A DNA stretch of 6,394 nt from positions 1-6,394 of the forward strand of contig BQJH01000169.1 of the NCBI GenBank assembly GCA_021604605.1, given 5' to 3'. This stretch comes from Hyphococcus sp. GTDB taxonomy: Bacteria; Pseudomonadota; Alphaproteobacteria; Caulobacterales; Parvularculaceae. Made by a program: the position numbers and the translations under genes. Position 1 is the first letter of the stretch. Every line of letters begins with the position of its first letter. This document shows, in pieces, positions 5,150 through 6,394 of the stretch. The notes beneath the pieces were generated by a model that did not search any database, was not told the origin of the DNA, and worked only from the letters and a program-made list of their open reading frames with translations.

Positions 5150-5779
5150 TCACTGAAACAAAAATTCCTCACCTGTTTCTTTCCAGAGCGGATATTTTTT
5201 CATCACCGATTGAAAGAGGTCTGATGTCATCAATCCATTTAGCCAACGCTGAACATTCGCGATGGGCACGGCGTCGAACCAGTCCGGGTCGGCGATGCGG
5301 AACTGGCGCACAAATGGAAAGATGGCGATGTCGGCGAGGGTGCGTTTGTCGCCATTAAGGTAGGGTTGGCCTACTAGTTTTTCATCAAGCTTTTTGAGAA
5401 ACTTCATACCTTCGGTGCGGTGTTCAGCTTTGTCGGCGTCGTCATAGCGGGTTGAATATTTATACCGATCAAGATGGTGCTTAAAAGGGCCGTCCGCCTC
5501 TTCGATCAGCGCCGCATCATTCCCGCCCAACCAGTCTTCCGGATCATTTTGCGCTAACGCCCAGTGCATCACCGTGAGGCTTTCATCGATCACCTTATCG
5601 CCCGCGACAACGACAGGCACAGTGCCTTTGGGTGAGGCGGCGAGCATTTCTTCCGGCTTATCGCGCAGAATGATTTCGCGAAGGCGCACGGGCGTTTCGC
5701 TGATCGCAATCGCCATCCGCGCGCGCATGGCAAAGGGACAGCGCCGGAAAGAATAGAGGATGGGTTGTTGGTCCGCCAT
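5150..5779 (-). CDS. Glutathione S-transferase family protein
   Basis: A 209-residue cytosolic GST-like protein. The thioredoxin-fold N-terminal domain carries RRCPFAMRAR with a CPF motif (Cys14) at the GSH-contact position, SPKGTVPVV (49-57) with the cis-proline of the beta-3 strand (Pro55), and DES (65-67), the gamma-glutamyl-binding segment. The helical C-terminal domain has the N-capping box TLADIAIFPF (147-156) typical of GSTs. The CPF motif favours a cysteine-type (glutaredoxin-2, Omega or Beta-like) enzyme that could act as a glutathione-dependent thiol reductase or deglutathionylase rather than a classic conjugating enzyme; the substrate is unknown. Its ATG shares one base with the stop of the upstream trhO gene (TAATG), so the two are cotranscribed and probably translationally coupled. 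The composition is core-like, unlike the AT-rich gene downstream. Confidence 0.9.
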   Translation of the reverse strand: MADQQPILYSFRRCPFAMRARMAIAISETPVRLREIILRDKPEEMLAASPKGTVPVVVAGDKVIDESLTVMHWALAQNDPEDWLGGNDAALIEEADGPFKHHLDRYKYSTRYDDADKAEHRTEGMKFLKKLDEKLVGQPYLNGDKRTLADIAIFPFVRQFRIADPDWFDAVPIANVQRWLNGLMTSDLFQSVMKKYPLWKETGEEFLFQ

Positions 5780-6394
5780 TACGCTGGCCAGTCGCTCTCG
5801 CTGAACGGCGCGTCAAAGTCAGTCCCGTGATCAGTGTTCTGATCGATGACAGAGCGGGCGGAGGAAGTACCGGGTTTTGCGCCGATGTGTTTTTCACCGC
5901 GCGCTTTGGCCAGTTGAATTTGCTTCTGGCGCTCGGCAAAGTTGCGTTTCTTTTGTTCGGAAACAGTTCCTGCACAATTGGGGCACGAGATACCGGGCTC
6001 ATAAAACTCAGAGGCTTTGTCGTCTTCTGTAATTGGCTGGCGGCAGGCATGGCACATATCATAGGTGCCGGGCGCCAGATCATGTCCAACGGAAACGCGC
6101 TGGTCGAAGACGAAACACTCGCCTTTCCACAGGCTTTCTTCTTCCGGGATGGTTTCCAGATATTTCAGAATGCCGCCTTGAAGGTGGACAACATCGTCAA
6201 TGCCTTCAGAGCGTAAAAACGCGGTTGATTTTTCGCACCGTATGCCGCCGGTGCAGTACATGGCGACTTTCTTGATCTCATTTTCTTTGCGGAACTTGCG
6301 GAACCATTCGGGGAAGTCCCGGAATGATTTTGTCTTCGGATCAATCGCGCCCTCAAAAGCTCCGATAGAGACTTCATAATCGTTGCGCGTATCG
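5779..6394 (-). CDS. trhO: tRNA uridine(34) hydroxylase TrhO (5' end outside window)
   Basis: TrhO (formerly YceA) hydroxylates uridine 34 of certain tRNAs to 5-hydroxyuridine using oxygen, a step toward 5-methoxy- or 5-carboxymethoxyuridine at the wobble base. Only the last 204 residues are present; the frame runs off the right edge, so the N-terminal domain is missing from the window, not from the gene. The rhodanese domain is seen as DTRNDYEVSIGAFEGAI at the cut end, then the active-site loop YCTGGIRCEK with its catalytic cysteine, and LQGGILKYLE. After it comes the family's C-terminal region with two CxxC pairs, CHAC and CPNC, likely metal binding. The C-terminal tail (about 40 residues) is polar and probably flexible. 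The stop overlaps the ATG of the GST gene by one base. The internal Met at 6261 is not the true start because conserved sequence continues upstream. Confidence 0.93.
   Translation of the reverse strand, partial: DTRNDYEVSIGAFEGAIDPKTKSFRDFPEWFRKFRKENEIKKVAMYCTGGIRCEKSTAFLRSEGIDDVVHLQGGILKYLETIPEEESLWKGECFVFDQRVSVGHDLAPGTYDMCHACRQPITEDDKASEFYEPGISCPNCAGTVSEQKKRNFAERQKQIQLAKARGEKHIGAKPGTSSARSVIDQNTDHGTDFDAPFSESDWPA

Overview
The window looks like chromosomal DNA of an alphaproteobacterium. The main evidence is the block murA, then a DUF2948-family gene, then hisD, an arrangement I know from alphaproteobacterial genomes. The short basic C-terminal tail protein in front of murA, the high G+C of the core genes (38 of 60 bases are G or C at 1441-1500) and weak or absent Shine-Dalgarno sequences agree with this. 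I would not place it below class level; a marine, Hyphomonadaceae- or Parvularcula-like lineage is only a guess.

Layout, left to right. A minus-strand tRNA-Thr(GGT) lies at the left edge, followed by a minus-strand hotdog-fold acyl-CoA thioesterase. Next comes a 341-base stretch with no long gene. It holds a 25-residue one-helix membrane microprotein with a good ribosome site (minus strand), a weaker 15-residue candidate ORF (minus strand), and a plus-strand promoter whose predicted start nearly coincides with an ATG. That promoter would drive a plus-strand run: a 74-residue charged protein, murA (first committed step of peptidoglycan synthesis) and the DUF2948 gene, with hisD (last two steps of histidine synthesis) beyond. 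Between the DUF2948 gene and hisD sits an inverted pair of 29-base repeats of the widespread REP-like type whose translation gives 'IPAKAGIQ'. It ends 24 bases before the hisD ATG.

Right of hisD the familiar alphaproteobacterial order stops. A clearly AT-rich minus-strand gene (20 of 60 bases G or C at 4441-4500) encodes a membrane-anchored protein whose C-terminal half resembles the peptidoglycan glycosyltransferase (GT51) domain, but which appears to have lost both catalytic glutamates. To its right are two minus-strand genes overlapping by one base: a tRNA uridine-34 hydroxylase (TrhO/YceA, cut by the window edge) and a glutathione S-transferase-like protein.

Most genes are ordinary housekeeping. 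The points most worth following up are the degenerate transglycosylase-like gene, the microprotein, the repeat pair at the hisD start and the apparently leaderless transcript of the murA run.
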